Origin: CAVQBL01 sp963710715
GTDB lineage: Bacteria > Pseudomonadota > Gammaproteobacteria > DSM-16500
DNA length: 64,000 nt
Direction: 5' to 3'
Assembly: GCA_963710715.1 (NCBI GenBank)
Contig: CAVQBL010000006.1
Span: forward strand, 42,966 to 106,965
Each line of letters begins with the position of its first letter. The stretch's first letter is position 1. The translations under genes and the position numbers were made by a program. Positions 1-9,050 of this stretch are shown here, one piece after another. The notes under the pieces are model-generated. The model searched no databases, was not told the DNA's origin, and saw only the letters and a list, made by a program, of their open reading frames with translations.

Positions 1-153
1 TCCATGTTGCATTTTAACATGGGTAAATCTTTTTCTTTAGTTTTTTAAAAACACATTAATGAATTATTTATCCTGTAGCAGGGCACTAGAGAATTTTTTT
101 CTTTTTGGTAGTACCGTCTTAGGTTTCTTTACTAATAGAGGTAATGATTAGCG

Positions 154-2052
154 ATGACAATTTTATATTTATGTGAAAAACCCAGCCAAGCACGTGATAT
201 TGCACGTGTGTTAAGTGTGACGCAGAGACGAGAAAATTATTTAGAAGGAAAGGATATTCAAGTGACGTGGTGTGTTGGGCACTTACTTGAAGCAGCATCA
301 CCCGATGATTATTGTAATAACTTAAAGCCATGGCATATCGATAAACTACCAATCATTCCATCCACCTGGCAAATGCGCATCATCAATAAAACGAAAAAGC
401 AATTTAATACGATCAAAAAACTCCTAAAGGAATGTGATCAGGTTGTCATTGCAACTGATGCAGATCGCGAAGGTGAAGTCATCGCCCGTGAAATCTTAAC
501 CCTTTGTCGCTACAAAGGAAAAATCCAGCGACTTTGGCTAGCAGCACTCGATGATAATAGCATCAAAAAAGCCATCGCTAATTTAAAAAATGGGCATGAA
601 ACTGAAAAACTATATACCGCTGGCCTTGGGCGCCAACGAGCCGATTGGTTAGTAGGAATGAATATGACCATGGCAGTCAGCAGCTTATTTGGCAATAAAA
701 AAAATGCCGTACTTTCAGTAGGTCGAGTACAAACGCCAACGCTTAAATTAATCATAGACAGAGATCACGAAATCGAACACTTTAAGCCCAAAGAGTATTT
801 TATTCTTCTAGCACAATTTAGGACATCTCAAAATCAGACCTTTTGGACAACGTGGCAACCACAAGAAACCTCTAAAGAAGAACAGAGCTTAAATACACTC
901 CATGCAGAAAAAATCATTTATAAAATAAAAGGACAGCCTGCCTTAATTAGCTCTTTTCAAGAAAGCGAAAAGCAACAAGCACCACCGCTTTGTTTATCAC
1001 TGTCACAATTACAAAAATTGGCATCCAGCCAATTTGGGTTTTCCGCAAAAAATGTACTTCATATTGCGCAATCTCTTTATGAAACCCATAAAGCAACAAC
1101 ATATCCAAGAACAGATTGCGGTTATTTGCCTGAAAGCCAATGGCAAGACGCACCACATATCTTAAAAACACTAAATAATATTAATCTTGATCTCGCAGCA
1201 CTCATTTTACACTGTGATACAAAGTTAAAATCACCAACCTGGAATGATAAAAAAATCACAGCACACCACGCCATCATTCCAACTACGCATACTAAAGTAG
1301 ATATAACGAAAATGTCGGAGCAAGAGTACAAAATTTATGATCTGATATGCCGCTATTATCTGGCACAATTTTTAGGAGATTATATCTACACCAGTCGATC
1401 AGCTACGGTAACCTGTCAGGGTGAATTATTTAAAACAAAAGCTCAGCTACCAGTGAAATCAGGATGGAGACAAGCCCTATCCTACGCAGGTGAAGACTCA
1501 AAAATTGAAGAGGAGCATGAAAATGATGGCGAGTCACCCCACCATCTCCCTTCATTAAAATCAGGCGAATCTCTCCTGCAAAATGACCAGCAATTAGAAA
1601 GAAAGCAAACAAAACCGCCATCTTATTTTACAGAAGGAACATTGATCGAAACAATGAGGAACATCGGTAATACTATCCATGACCCTGAGCTTAAAAAAAT
1701 ATTGAAAGAAACGGCAGGTCTTGGTACTGAAGCAACCCGTGCCAATATTATAGAAACATTAATCGCACGTGAATACATCGTTCGTGACGGCAGAAAATTG
1801 AAATCCACTGACAAAGGCAACGCTTTGATAGCTCTCTTGCCTACTATCATCACCGATGCAGCTACAACAGCACGTTTTGAGCTTGAACTGGAAACCGTCG
1901 TAGAAGGCAAAACTACGCTGGAGTCATTTTTGCAGAATCAAATAGAAAATCTTCATGCCATGCTGAATGCCTTAATTAAATGCAAAACACATTCTTCTGA
2001 GTATGCAACAAATGTAAAAAACATTGCATCACACAAAAAAAGCAAAACATAA
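154..2052 (+). CDS. topB: DNA topoisomerase III (type IA)
   Basis: A 632-residue type IA topoisomerase that relaxes and decatenates DNA through a single-strand break and a 5'-phosphotyrosine link. The N-terminus has the TOPRIM signature (LYLCEKPSQARDIA, then ATDADREGEVIARE near residues 100-112). The active-site region is seen as TTYPRTDCGYLPES near residue 315-330, with the catalytic Tyr in YPRTD. The C-terminal part keeps GLGTEATRANIIETL. Length is normal for the short TopB form carried by integrative and conjugative elements, which lack long zinc-finger tails. The start at 154 lies downstream of an AGAGG sequence. A topB copy near an integrase at 8.1 kb fits an ICE-type module. The family call is firm; the link to an ICE is inferred from context. 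Confidence 0.95.
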   Translation: MTILYLCEKPSQARDIARVLSVTQRRENYLEGKDIQVTWCVGHLLEAASPDDYCNNLKPWHIDKLPIIPSTWQMRIINKTKKQFNTIKKLLKECDQVVIATDADREGEVIAREILTLCRYKGKIQRLWLAALDDNSIKKAIANLKNGHETEKLYTAGLGRQRADWLVGMNMTMAVSSLFGNKKNAVLSVGRVQTPTLKLIIDRDHEIEHFKPKEYFILLAQFRTSQNQTFWTTWQPQETSKEEQSLNTLHAEKIIYKIKGQPALISSFQESEKQQAPPLCLSLSQLQKLASSQFGFSAKNVLHIAQSLYETHKATTYPRTDCGYLPESQWQDAPHILKTLNNINLDLAALILHCDTKLKSPTWNDKKITAHHAIIPTTHTKVDITKMSEQEYKIYDLICRYYLAQFLGDYIYTSRSATVTCQGELFKTKAQLPVKSGWRQALSYAGEDSKIEEEHENDGESPHHLPSLKSGESLLQNDQQLERKQTKPPSYFTEGTLIETMRNIGNTIHDPELKKILKETAGLGTEATRANIIETLIAREYIVRDGRKLKSTDKGNALIALLPTIITDAATTARFELELETVVEGKTTLESFLQNQIENLHAMLNALIKCKTHSSEYATNVKNIASHKKSKT

Positions 2053-2156
2053 ATTACTCAAAAAAAACCTATCTAATCTTTTTTTTAATTACCTCTTTCC
2101 CTATCCAGAGAAAGATTTAACTCACTTTTAAATTTTTAACCATGAGGAGACATTTT

Positions 2157-2897
2157 ATGACTACTACCAAAAAACTGAGTTGGAAAAAGTGGAGTGCGGC
2201 TGGGCTTGTAATAGGCGTAGCCGGATTTACTGTCACTGCTACATCGGGCACCGTTTACTGGCTTAACCACTTAGCCGTTGCTTACCAAGCCACGCTAGGC
2301 GCTTCTATTGCACTCACCTCTTCCTGTTTAGTCGGCAGCATAGCTGCTATACGTAACCATTGCCGTAAAAAAAAAGCAGATGAAAAGAACCTATTAGAAA
2401 CAGCGATGGTCGTTGCAAACAATAATTTTAGCCGTGATCTTGAAAACCCCAATGCGGAAGGAAATTCACAAAAAACTATCATTAAACGAATAGGCTCTTC
2501 GTCAGATTTTGATATGGAATATCATGCAGTTGAGTGTAATAAATTGATAGAAGAATACAATCGTGCGGCCTGCGATCCAGACAGTGACCTCGACGAGTAT
2601 TTATTGCATGCGGAAAGATTACAAAAGCAATTTTTTGCTGCCTTTCCTCAAAGAAATTTGAATTACTTTGCTGAACTAAAGAGGCATGAATATCAATATG
2701 ATCAACCTCCTGTTTTAAAAATTAAAAGCCCTAAATTAGATTTAGTTCCACGTTACTACACTGCTCCTATTGAAATTAGCCCCACTCTAAAAACAAATGA
2801 TGAGTCAATTACACCAGAAGATCCCAATAGCCCTATTTTAGCTCGCTCAGCGGAAGCAAGCGATAAAACCAACAGACATATTTCTTTTACCTCATAA
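2157..2897 (+). CDS. Hypothetical protein with two N-terminal membrane segments
   Basis: About 246 residues, not recognised. Residues 15-35 and 42-62 are two hydrophobic stretches (AAGLVIGVAGFTVTATSG and ASIALTSSCLVGSIAAI) joined by a short loop and followed by a basic patch (RNHCRKKK), which predicts a hairpin membrane anchor with a cytoplasmic tail. The tail is charged and ends Pro/Ser/Thr-rich. I chose the ATG at 2157 rather than 2142 because GAGGAGA at 2144-2150 is correctly spaced for it. It follows topB by about 100 bases and precedes another unknown gene with a similar ribosome site, so the three may be co-transcribed. Host-interaction proteins often look like this, but there is no direct evidence for that role. 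Confidence 0.7.
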   Translation: MTTTKKLSWKKWSAAGLVIGVAGFTVTATSGTVYWLNHLAVAYQATLGASIALTSSCLVGSIAAIRNHCRKKKADEKNLLETAMVVANNNFSRDLENPNAEGNSQKTIIKRIGSSSDFDMEYHAVECNKLIEEYNRAACDPDSDLDEYLLHAERLQKQFFAAFPQRNLNYFAELKRHEYQYDQPPVLKIKSPKLDLVPRYYTAPIEISPTLKTNDESITPEDPNSPILARSAEASDKTNRHISFTS

Positions 2898-2922
2898 ATA
2901 GCAAGTAACGAGGAGATTCCAT

Positions 2923-4917
2923 ATGCCTAACCAATCACAGCAATACAGTATGTGTTCTTTACTAGAAAAGTTGCTCAACCATCTTCGCAATTTGCTTTTA
3001 TTAGATTATCAACATAGCCATCCTCATGTCAGCAAAGAGGAATTGAGAGAATTCATATCGAATCAATATCTCGATATATCTCGCGCCAATCTCTCAATTT
3101 TTGATCAGTACGACGCTGTTTTAAAATGGTGCTCTACAAAAAGTGAAAATGATCCTTTTAAAAGTGTTAAAGAAAATTTTATGGCCTTGCATTATACAAC
3201 TCTCAAAAAATCACTACATAAGATAAATAGCGATCAGTATGATTTTGTAAAGAACTTACGTTCATTTTTAAAACAGAGAAAAGAAGAATGCAGCTATGGT
3301 TTAACAATAATCAATAAACAAATCGCATTACAAAAAGCGTGCTTAGTAAAACTCAAAGAAGCAGCCAATTTAATTGCAAAAGAAAATGTGACGCAACATC
3401 AAGATTATGGCACTTTTCAAAACACAGTATATCGATTAAAAAAACTCGTGGTTACATTAAAAAAGATGTCTTTGTTCGTTCCAGAGGCAAAGACAATACC
3501 TTTAAAGAACTTGCCTGACACTATTTATATCAAACATAAAAATAGAGAAGCGGCATTAAGCGAGCTCAATCAAAACATACAGCAGTACCAACATCAGCTT
3601 AAAGAAGAAGGTTGGTTTAAAAAGTTTTTATCTTTTTTTTCACCGACTCGCCGTCGTCGATTACGTGCAATAGACACGTATGAAAAACTAACGGACATAA
3701 AAGACATTAATAAACGTTATGAAGCAATAGGCACCTGGGTAATTCACCATGATGGTCACTCTGAGTTTAAATCTGGAAAGACTAAAAGTCGCTTTTATCA
3801 TTGCATCCATCCTTTTATTGAAGTCCATGATCGACTTTCGTTTGAAGAAATACCTGCCCTGCAAGAACCATTACAAATGGAAATAAATGATATTACTAAT
3901 GGGATAAGAAATGTGACTGAAACACATAACGTACAGATAAATTCTCTAAACAAAACTCTGCAAAACTTGATGGATGAAACAGCTAATCTAAATCAGGGTA
4001 TAAACGCATTTGTAACTGAAATAGATCATCTTAAACAAGAAGGGTTCGGATATCTTCAGAATCAAGCCGATGCTATTCGGGAAAAAATTAATACATTAGC
4101 ACCTTATCTTATTATAGAAAATAAAAAAGATCCCGTTATCCAAAAAGCAGAAGCACTGGTTAAAGACATCAGAGAAATAACTCGGCATACCCCAAATGAA
4201 GCCATTCAGCAATTGAAAAGCCGTTTTGAACCTCTTAAAAAAAACAAAAATGCAGCTGAATTTATTGAACATGCCGTTGAGAATATTATACGAGACACGA
4301 TCTCTCATGGTGGTAAAGGCAATAACTTTAACTTTGTTGGAACAGCAAAAGCAGAAAAAATTGTTGCGGCTCTTGGTACATCTAAGCAGCAAAAACGTTT
4401 TAAAACAGTTAAATCTGACAGTGTTCAACGAGCAAACGAATCTCATTTAAGAGCAGAACAAACGTTAGTGAATAATTTAAAAAGAGAGCTTGAAATTGGT
4501 AAGCTGCATGACACCTTAACAAGCTGGCGAGATGCTTACCTTAAACATAATGGATTAGAAAATAAAATACGTGATTCGCACTCTGACAGCATTTATTGCA
4601 ATGAAATTAAGGTGGCCAAGCACGCAGCATTACAATTCCACAAAAAGAACTTAGGTACTCTAGGCCAATTTGTGGAAAAAGCTATCGCAGCGGTACATAA
4701 CGCCAGCAACTTTCATGCTGCTATAGCAAAAGAAGGCCCTTTGGAATCGTTGGGTTGGAGAAGGATTGATATATTTGTTCTTGTTTATGGAAATCAAAAG
4801 CAGATTGATCAGTGGAAGCGAATTTTGCCTCAGATCAAAGAAAACTTAGGGTTGACAGGAGAGTTACAAGCTAACCAAAAGCCAAGTATTTCAGTGATAC
4901 CACCAAGATTAAAATGA
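2923..4917 (+). CDS. Large coiled-coil hypothetical protein
   Basis: 664 residues, no recognised domain. Composition is Lys/Glu/Gln/Leu-rich, with long helical stretches predicted around residues 110-230 and 310-430 (heptad-like runs such as NSLNKTLQNLMDETANLNQ), so it is probably a soluble, elongated, coiled-coil protein. A basic patch FSPTRRRRLRA sits near residue 240. No signal peptide or membrane segment is visible. The ribosome site is CGAGGAG just before the ATG at 2923. It lies 25 bases after the membrane-hairpin gene and is likely in the same operon. Large coiled-coil proteins of this kind are common among secreted effectors of intracellular Legionellales, but that is an analogy, not evidence. 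Confidence 0.7.
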   Translation: MPNQSQQYSMCSLLEKLLNHLRNLLLLDYQHSHPHVSKEELREFISNQYLDISRANLSIFDQYDAVLKWCSTKSENDPFKSVKENFMALHYTTLKKSLHKINSDQYDFVKNLRSFLKQRKEECSYGLTIINKQIALQKACLVKLKEAANLIAKENVTQHQDYGTFQNTVYRLKKLVVTLKKMSLFVPEAKTIPLKNLPDTIYIKHKNREAALSELNQNIQQYQHQLKEEGWFKKFLSFFSPTRRRRLRAIDTYEKLTDIKDINKRYEAIGTWVIHHDGHSEFKSGKTKSRFYHCIHPFIEVHDRLSFEEIPALQEPLQMEINDITNGIRNVTETHNVQINSLNKTLQNLMDETANLNQGINAFVTEIDHLKQEGFGYLQNQADAIREKINTLAPYLIIENKKDPVIQKAEALVKDIREITRHTPNEAIQQLKSRFEPLKKNKNAAEFIEHAVENIIRDTISHGGKGNNFNFVGTAKAEKIVAALGTSKQQKRFKTVKSDSVQRANESHLRAEQTLVNNLKRELEIGKLHDTLTSWRDAYLKHNGLENKIRDSHSDSIYCNEIKVAKHAALQFHKKNLGTLGQFVEKAIAAVHNASNFHAAIAKEGPLESLGWRRIDIFVLVYGNQKQIDQWKRILPQIKENLGLTGELQANQKPSISVIPPRLK

Positions 4918-5090
4918 GCTCAAATACTTGCTACAAAAGTATTATTTATCAATAAGATACGCACAAAAAATGAGTTAAAGTAACTCTAAGCGCATAAAGC
5001 TGACTATTTCCTACATAAACAGTATTGTTCAGCTCACAGAAAGAACATATTATGGATTCTGCCCAAAATTAGTTCAGCATAGTAAACTGG

Positions 5091-5340
5091 TTATGTAATC
5101 AGGGATTGATTACAAGGAATAGGAAGGATTCTACATCTATATAAATGGACGCAAGATTGACAGGATGTCTCTTATGTAATCAAGGACTGATTACATAGAA
5201 TAGAAAGGATTCTACAACCATATAAATGGACGTAAGATTGACAGGATGTCTTATGTAATCAAGGACTGATTACATGGAATGGAAAGGATTCTGCAACTAT
5301 CCTCGTTTGATATAAATGGATGCAAGATTAACAGGATGTT
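5091..5340. repeat. Three tandem ~80-bp repeats, each with an 8-bp inverted repeat
   Basis: Three head-to-tail units start at 5091, 5172 and 5251. Each begins TTATGTAATC and contains TGTAATCA-N5-TGATTACA (imperfect in the first unit), then GGAATaGaAAGGATTCT, ATATAAATGGA and AAGATTgACAGGATGT. The third unit has an 11-base insertion. Units 2 and 3 are nearly identical over their first half. The array lies in the gap of about 570 bases between 4917 and 5486, ends directly at a terminator, and precedes an RHH-like gene. It could be a set of operators or a partition-like binding array, or tandem small RNA units. It is not CRISPR-like, since there are no unique spacers. Confidence 0.8.
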
Positions 5341-5343
5341 ATG

Positions 5344-5376
5344 AAGGACAGCCAAAAAACTGTCCTTTTTCTTTTT
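5344..5376 (+). terminator. Rho-independent terminator
   Basis: The stem AAGGACAG (5344-5351) pairs with CTGTCCTT (5360-5367) around an A-rich loop and is followed by a T-rich tail to 5376. It sits immediately after the tandem repeat array, so a transcript that crosses the array on the + strand would end here. Confidence 0.8.
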
Positions 5377-5485
5377 ACAGCCATTTACATTTAATTGTTG
5401 GCTTTCATCTTTTATTTCACTCGATTACAAATTCACTTCTAGGTAAAATAACAACATAATCTATGATATTAAACCGGACTGTAGT

Positions 5486-5713
5486 ATGAGCCAATCAAAA
5501 AATCTCAAGGAAAAATCGACTTCTTATAAGAATAAGAAAGAATCGCTCTCTGGCCGAGAACCTTTAAAAACTCTTTACCTACGTATTCCTTCTAGTTTCT
5601 GTGAAGATATTAAAACTATTGCTGAGCTTTCTGGTCTATCCATGAACGCTGCATGTGTTGATTTGCTAAGACCTGCTATTAAGACAAAACTGCGCCAATT
5701 ACGAGAAGAATAG
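5486..5713 (+). CDS. Small ribbon-helix-helix-like DNA-binding protein
   Basis: 75 residues. The C-terminal 45 residues look like an RHH fold: a strand (PLKTLYLRIP) followed by two helices (FCEDIKTIAELSG and SMNAACVDLLRPAIKTKL). The N-terminal 25 residues are Lys/Ser-rich and probably disordered. RHH proteins act as dimers on short inverted or direct repeats, for example as antitoxins, plasmid partition proteins or repressors. The repeat array with inner palindromes lies about 150 bases upstream and is a natural candidate target; this pairing is inference. No toxin partner is adjacent. The family call rests on pattern only. Confidence 0.6.
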   Translation: MSQSKNLKEKSTSYKNKKESLSGREPLKTLYLRIPSSFCEDIKTIAELSGLSMNAACVDLLRPAIKTKLRQLREE

Positions 5714-5803
5714 CATTATTAAAATGCAATCATGTTGCTTGCAACTTGCTTGCACTTAGAGGTAGAATATTATTTGTAATTACCGGATTAATTAGCGCAG
5801 CAA

Positions 5804-5823
5804 GCAAGTGTTCTAGCACTTGC
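5804..5823. repeat. Short inverted repeat upstream of the 5861 gene
   Basis: GCAAGTG (5804-5810) and CACTTGC (5817-5823) are exact inverted arms with a 6-base loop. Related GCAACTTGCTTGCACTT sequence lies 60 bases upstream. The position, 38 bases before the next start codon, suits an operator or a leader hairpin. Confidence 0.5.
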
Positions 5824-5860
5824 CTACTGCTAACCACAACACAACCCAAGGAGTCGTGTA

Positions 5861-6139
5861 ATGGCTTACACCAGCGTATCTGATTTTAAAGCTTTAATAA
5901 ATCATCAAATTAAACTTCAAGAAAAAATCGAAGAATGCCTTTGCAAAGTCGAAACATACATGCATATTGCAACCTTAAGTGAAGGGTTTTATGATTTTAA
6001 TAAAAATACACTGTATAACTATTTTTGGGGCGTGGCTGATGTCCTAAATGGAGCAATAAAAGCCAATCAAGACAGCCTTCAAGAGCTCTATCAGCAAACA
6101 AAAGAAGCATTTAATCAAACTGTTACAAAGCATTTGTAA
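5861..6139 (+). CDS. Small hypothetical helical protein
   Basis: 92 residues, not recognised. It is predicted to be mostly helical (SDFKALINHQIKLQEKIEECL, then ANQDSLQELYQQTKEAFNQ), with no membrane segment. A good ribosome site (AAGGAG) precedes the ATG. A 7-bp inverted repeat lies just upstream. It sits between an RHH gene and a toxin-antitoxin pair, typical accessory cargo. No function can be assigned. Confidence 0.6.
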   Translation: MAYTSVSDFKALINHQIKLQEKIEECLCKVETYMHIATLSEGFYDFNKNTLYNYFWGVADVLNGAIKANQDSLQELYQQTKEAFNQTVTKHL

Positions 6140-6180
6140 ATATGTATCACTTTTGATACACTTAAAGATGAGATTAGCCC

Positions 6181-6523
6181 ATGATGCCAGTTAATTTTTA
6201 TCGCACAGAAGCAAGTAATGAGCCGGTGCGAGAATGGATCAAATCGCTCACGCCAGCTGATCGAAAAATCATCGGGGATGATTTGCAAACCATACAATTG
6301 GGCTGGGATAAAGGGTTGATTAGGGAGCCGTTGGTGAAAAGTTTAGGCACTGGGCCTATTTGAGGTAAGAACATCTCTACCCAGTCGGCGAATAGCACGA
6401 ATATTTTTTTGTGTACACGGGAGTAGGATTATATTGTTGCATGGGTTTATTAAGAAAACCCAGCGGACACCCGATAGCGAATTAAAGCTAGCACGAAAGC
6501 GCCAAAAATCGCTAAACGAATAA
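6181..6523 (+). pseudogene. HigB/RelE-type toxin gene with a one-base frameshift
   Basis: The first part reads MMPVNFYRTEASNEPVREWI... to SLGTG, then stops at 6361-6363. Reading one frame over from about 6352 continues LFEVRTSLPSRRIARIFF, then HGFIKKTQRTPDSEL, up to the stop at 6521-6523. Together these make a normal-length phage-derived Gp49/HigB-like mRNA interferase of about 110 residues. The break lies at a GGG run (ACTGGGCC) and fits one extra G. The antitoxin gene begins 12 bases downstream, the usual toxin-first order of higBA. Either the toxin is inactivated, or this is a sequence error at the G run. The family call is strong because both halves match the expected motif order. Confidence 0.8.
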
Positions 6524-6535
6524 AGAGGTCACATT

Positions 6536-6814
6536 ATGAATAAACATATTGGCAGTAGCTTGAATGAATTCTTAGCGGAAGAAGATTTGCTCGTTGAAAG
6601 TGAATTGATTGCTATTAAACGAATTATTGCCTGGCAAGTAGAAAAAGAGATGCGCACTAAACATATTACCAAAACTAAAATGGCCCGTGACATGGGGACA
6701 TCCCGCGCTGCCTTAGAGCGATTATTAGACCCAGAAAATACCTCCACCACGCTTCATACATTAGAAAGAGCTGCGCGCGCTGTGGGCAAAAGGCTGCATG
6801 TTGCTATTTCCTGA
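6536..6814 (+). CDS. HigA-like XRE-family antitoxin
   Basis: 92 residues with a Cro/CI-type helix-turn-helix near residues 42-75 (KTKMARDMGTSRAALERLL) and a C-terminal segment TLHTLERAARAVGKRL typical of short HigA-like partners of Gp49 toxins. In the family, the antitoxin binds and neutralises the ribosome-dependent mRNase and represses its own operon. It follows the toxin gene by 12 bases with a GAGGTC ribosome site. Unlike the toxin it is intact, as expected when an antitoxin outlives a broken toxin. Confidence 0.8.
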   Translation: MNKHIGSSLNEFLAEEDLLVESELIAIKRIIAWQVEKEMRTKHITKTKMARDMGTSRAALERLLDPENTSTTLHTLERAARAVGKRLHVAIS

Positions 6815-7083
6815 CTGAATACTTCCATTCTATACAGCCTATTACCGCTTTTTTATAGACTTGTCCTTAAAAGAAGATAGAAAGAGCTTTCAAAGAGCGC
6901 CCCTACCCTTCTCTCTTATTTGTCATTTGCACAAACACTTCTAAATAAATATGCCTAAGCTTAGTGAGAAGCTAAGAGACAACATGAATACAACGGACAG
7001 GTTTTGCCTGTAGGGTTGGAAATATATTGTCTCTTACACTCGCAGCTGTCTCAGGCATGCAATATTTAGCTTTACGCTTGTCA

Positions 7084-7149
7084 AAAACGGCTGGGCGCCG
7101 TCACTACGTTTGCCGATAGGCATACGTAGTGACGGCGCCCAGCCGTTTT
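7084..7149. repeat. Perfect 26-bp GC-rich hairpin
   Basis: Arms 7084-7109 and 7124-7149 are exact reverse complements, with a 14-base loop. The stem core (CGGCTGGGCGCCGTCACTAC) is far more GC-rich than its surroundings. It lies in a gap of about 700 bases between 6815 and 7521 in which I see no gene. It lacks a T-tail directly after the stem, so it is not an obvious terminator. It could be a REP- or MITE-like mobile palindrome or a protein-binding or replication structure. Confidence 0.85.
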
Positions 7150-7521
7150 ACAAAAAGCTTTTTATTTCAGTCGCTTGTTGACTGACAATTGGCAATATTC
7201 GGGAAAACGTTGGGGTGAAAACGCTGAAATGCAACATTTTTGTTCAGCACGCGTAAAAAAAGAAGATGCTCTTTTAAATAAAAACACTATCATTGGAATA
7301 GAATTCTAACGTCGCCACCTAGCACGACGAAAAAAAGCCAGGTAATTTAATCACTCATTACACGACACAGCTAATGACGAAAAAAATCAATCAATTTACA
7401 ACTTAATTTTTCAAATCATCAAATTATCAAATATAAAAATCATCATTAATAGATATTAATAACTAAGCATAGAACAATATAGATAATTCTATTCATTGAA
7501 TCTTAACCAAAGAGGCATTTC

Positions 7522-7794
7522 ATGAGCAAAACGATGCAAGACAATACATCATTTAACAAAGAAAATTCATCCATTGAGAATAACGACAATATAAAAAATA
7601 AAATCGAACTAAATAGCGAAAATACACATTTTTTAACAAATGAAAATTTTAACAAATTAAGAGCACTGCAAAATGAAATTTATAAACTTTATGAAGTATC
7701 CCCATCCATTAGAAAATTAGTAAATTTACTCATTACCAAGGAGAACTTAGAACAACTTAAAATTCAATTTAATAAACAATTTAGTATTTTATAG
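7522..7794 (+). CDS. Small hypothetical protein
   Basis: 90 residues, Asn- and Lys-rich, not recognised. The first 40 residues are polar (NKENSSIENNDNIKNK), the rest helical (NFNKLRALQNEIYKLYEV and SIRKLVNLLITKENLEQLK). The ribosome site AGAGG sits before the ATG at 7522. It is preceded by several hundred bases of very A+T-rich DNA. It is probably expressed, but nothing in it or around it points to a function. Confidence 0.5.
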   Translation: MSKTMQDNTSFNKENSSIENNDNIKNKIELNSENTHFLTNENFNKLRALQNEIYKLYEVSPSIRKLVNLLITKENLEQLKIQFNKQFSIL

Positions 7795-8098
7795 CGAAAA
7801 AACATCAGCATTTATCAATAGTTAAAAATAGGAGGAAGTAGAGCAGCAAAAAATGTAAGTCCTGACCAATGAAGGCGGTGGCCTTCTTGGCATAGGCGGT
7901 CGATGACCGCACATCGCTTGAGATAATAGCAATATCATCTCAGCCCACCAACCGTGTCTTTGCGACAATATGTCGCGGCGTTTTTGTTGTTAGGACAGCA
8001 AAAAGCTAGACACCATAGCACTAACCAATTTCCTTTATTCGGGCTTAGCGATTTTTAAACGTGATTTTTCATAAATAAAATTTTTTTACGAGTAATCC
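7795..8098. other. Non-coding stretch with short hairpins before the recombinase
   Basis: There is no convincing gene here. The stretch contains several GC-richer inverted repeats, including GCGGTCGATGACCGC near 7897-7911, GAGAT...ATCATCTC near 7920-7941 and GCGAC-AATAT-GTCGC near 7962-7976. They could be a structured leader RNA or recombination-associated sequence upstream of the recombinase gene. I cannot match it to a known RNA family. Confidence 0.4.
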
Positions 8099-8980
8099 AT
8101 GAGCGCAAAAGCAAAACTGCAACGCAGCATTTTTCATCTATTAAAACACAACAAGCACGGCTCTTATGAAACACAAGGTGCTCGCCGCAAAATACTAATG
8201 CAGGCCGCTGCTGAGTTAACAGCAAGTGATTTCAAACTAAAACACATTGGCGGCCTTAAAGAAAAACATGTTGTTTACCTAAATAATATATGGAAAGAAA
8301 ATAAGCTTAGTATAAGTACTATCAAAAACCGTAATGCTCACCTGCGCTGGGCCTGTGAAGTATTAGGAAAAAATGGCATTGTCCCCTCAAATGAAGCCCT
8401 CGGCATCGGAAAAAGACAGTATGCAGGCAACAAAATCAATAAAGCAGTTGATCTAAGTAAGGTCGATTTATCACTTATCACCAACAACAATGTTCTCGTA
8501 CAAATTCACTTACAATATTACTTAGGTTTGAGACGCGAAGAAAGTATTAAGCTTAAGCCCCTGCAAGCAGATCATGGCGATCGTTTGATACTAGAGTCTT
8601 CATGGTGTAAAGGTGGCCGTAAAAGGAGTGTTTCTATTAATACTCCAGAAGCACGCTACTGGTTAGATGAAGCAAAAAAGTTGGTGACCAATAAAGATCA
8701 ATCTCTAATATCTCCAAATAAAAATTACATTCAACACCGCCATCTCTATGACAATCAAATGCGGCGAGCTGGTATTAAGCATCCTCATGGATTACGGCAC
8801 AGCTATGCGCAAATCCGATATAAGGAACTGACAGGATGGGAGTGCCCGAAGCGAGGAGGATTGACTTACCGGCAGCTTACAAATGAACAAAAAATAACTG
8901 ATAAGGAGGCGCGATTTATAATAAGCAAAGACCTGGGCCATGATCGCATCGAAATCGTACGGGTTTATTGTGGTTTGTAA
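8099..8980 (+). CDS. Tyrosine recombinase / integrase
   Basis: 293 residues. The N-terminal SAM-like half (about 1-115) is followed by a catalytic domain with R145 (LGLRREE), K171 (CKGGRKR), H230 and R233 (PHGLRH), H281 (LGHDR) and the nucleophile Y290 (VRVYCGL). This arrangement, with PHGLRHSYAQ and a final LGH...Y, resembles integrases found in ICEs and genomic islands. The protein ends only three residues after the catalytic Tyr. The last codons (TAT TGT GGT TTG TAA) are part of an ~85-bp repeat that recurs at 12.5 kb, so the C-terminus is encoded inside a putative recombination site. TopB upstream suggests one mobile module. All catalytic residues are present, so it may be active. Confidence 0.9.
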   Translation: MSAKAKLQRSIFHLLKHNKHGSYETQGARRKILMQAAAELTASDFKLKHIGGLKEKHVVYLNNIWKENKLSISTIKNRNAHLRWACEVLGKNGIVPSNEALGIGKRQYAGNKINKAVDLSKVDLSLITNNNVLVQIHLQYYLGLRREESIKLKPLQADHGDRLILESSWCKGGRKRSVSINTPEARYWLDEAKKLVTNKDQSLISPNKNYIQHRHLYDNQMRRAGIKHPHGLRHSYAQIRYKELTGWECPKRGGLTYRQLTNEQKITDKEARFIISKDLGHDRIEIVRVYCGL

Positions 8981-9050
8981 ATTATTATGCGTAGTAGATA
9001 AAAAAAATCCTGATTTCATAGAAGCTTTATTCAAAATTACTGCACATAAT
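8965..9050 (+). repeat. Recombination-site-like repeat, copy A (overlaps integrase 3' end)
   Basis: An 86-bp unit beginning TTATTGTGGTTTGTAA, then ATTATTATGCGTAGTAGA, an A-run, about 25 variable bases, and ending AATTACTGCACATAAT. The inner TTATGyGyAGTA and TACTGCACATAA are inverted and about 40 bases apart. Copies B (12453-12537, inverted) and C (12564-12647, direct) share the same order and spacing. Against C, the first 33 bases match at 30 positions. Similarity starts exactly one base before the catalytic Tyr codon of the integrase. From here to 9498 no intact gene is seen. Confidence 0.8.

Noticed and set aside
5091..5340. Possible CRISPR array
   Set aside because: Units are ~80 bp and repeat throughout; there are no short repeats with unique spacers and no cas genes.
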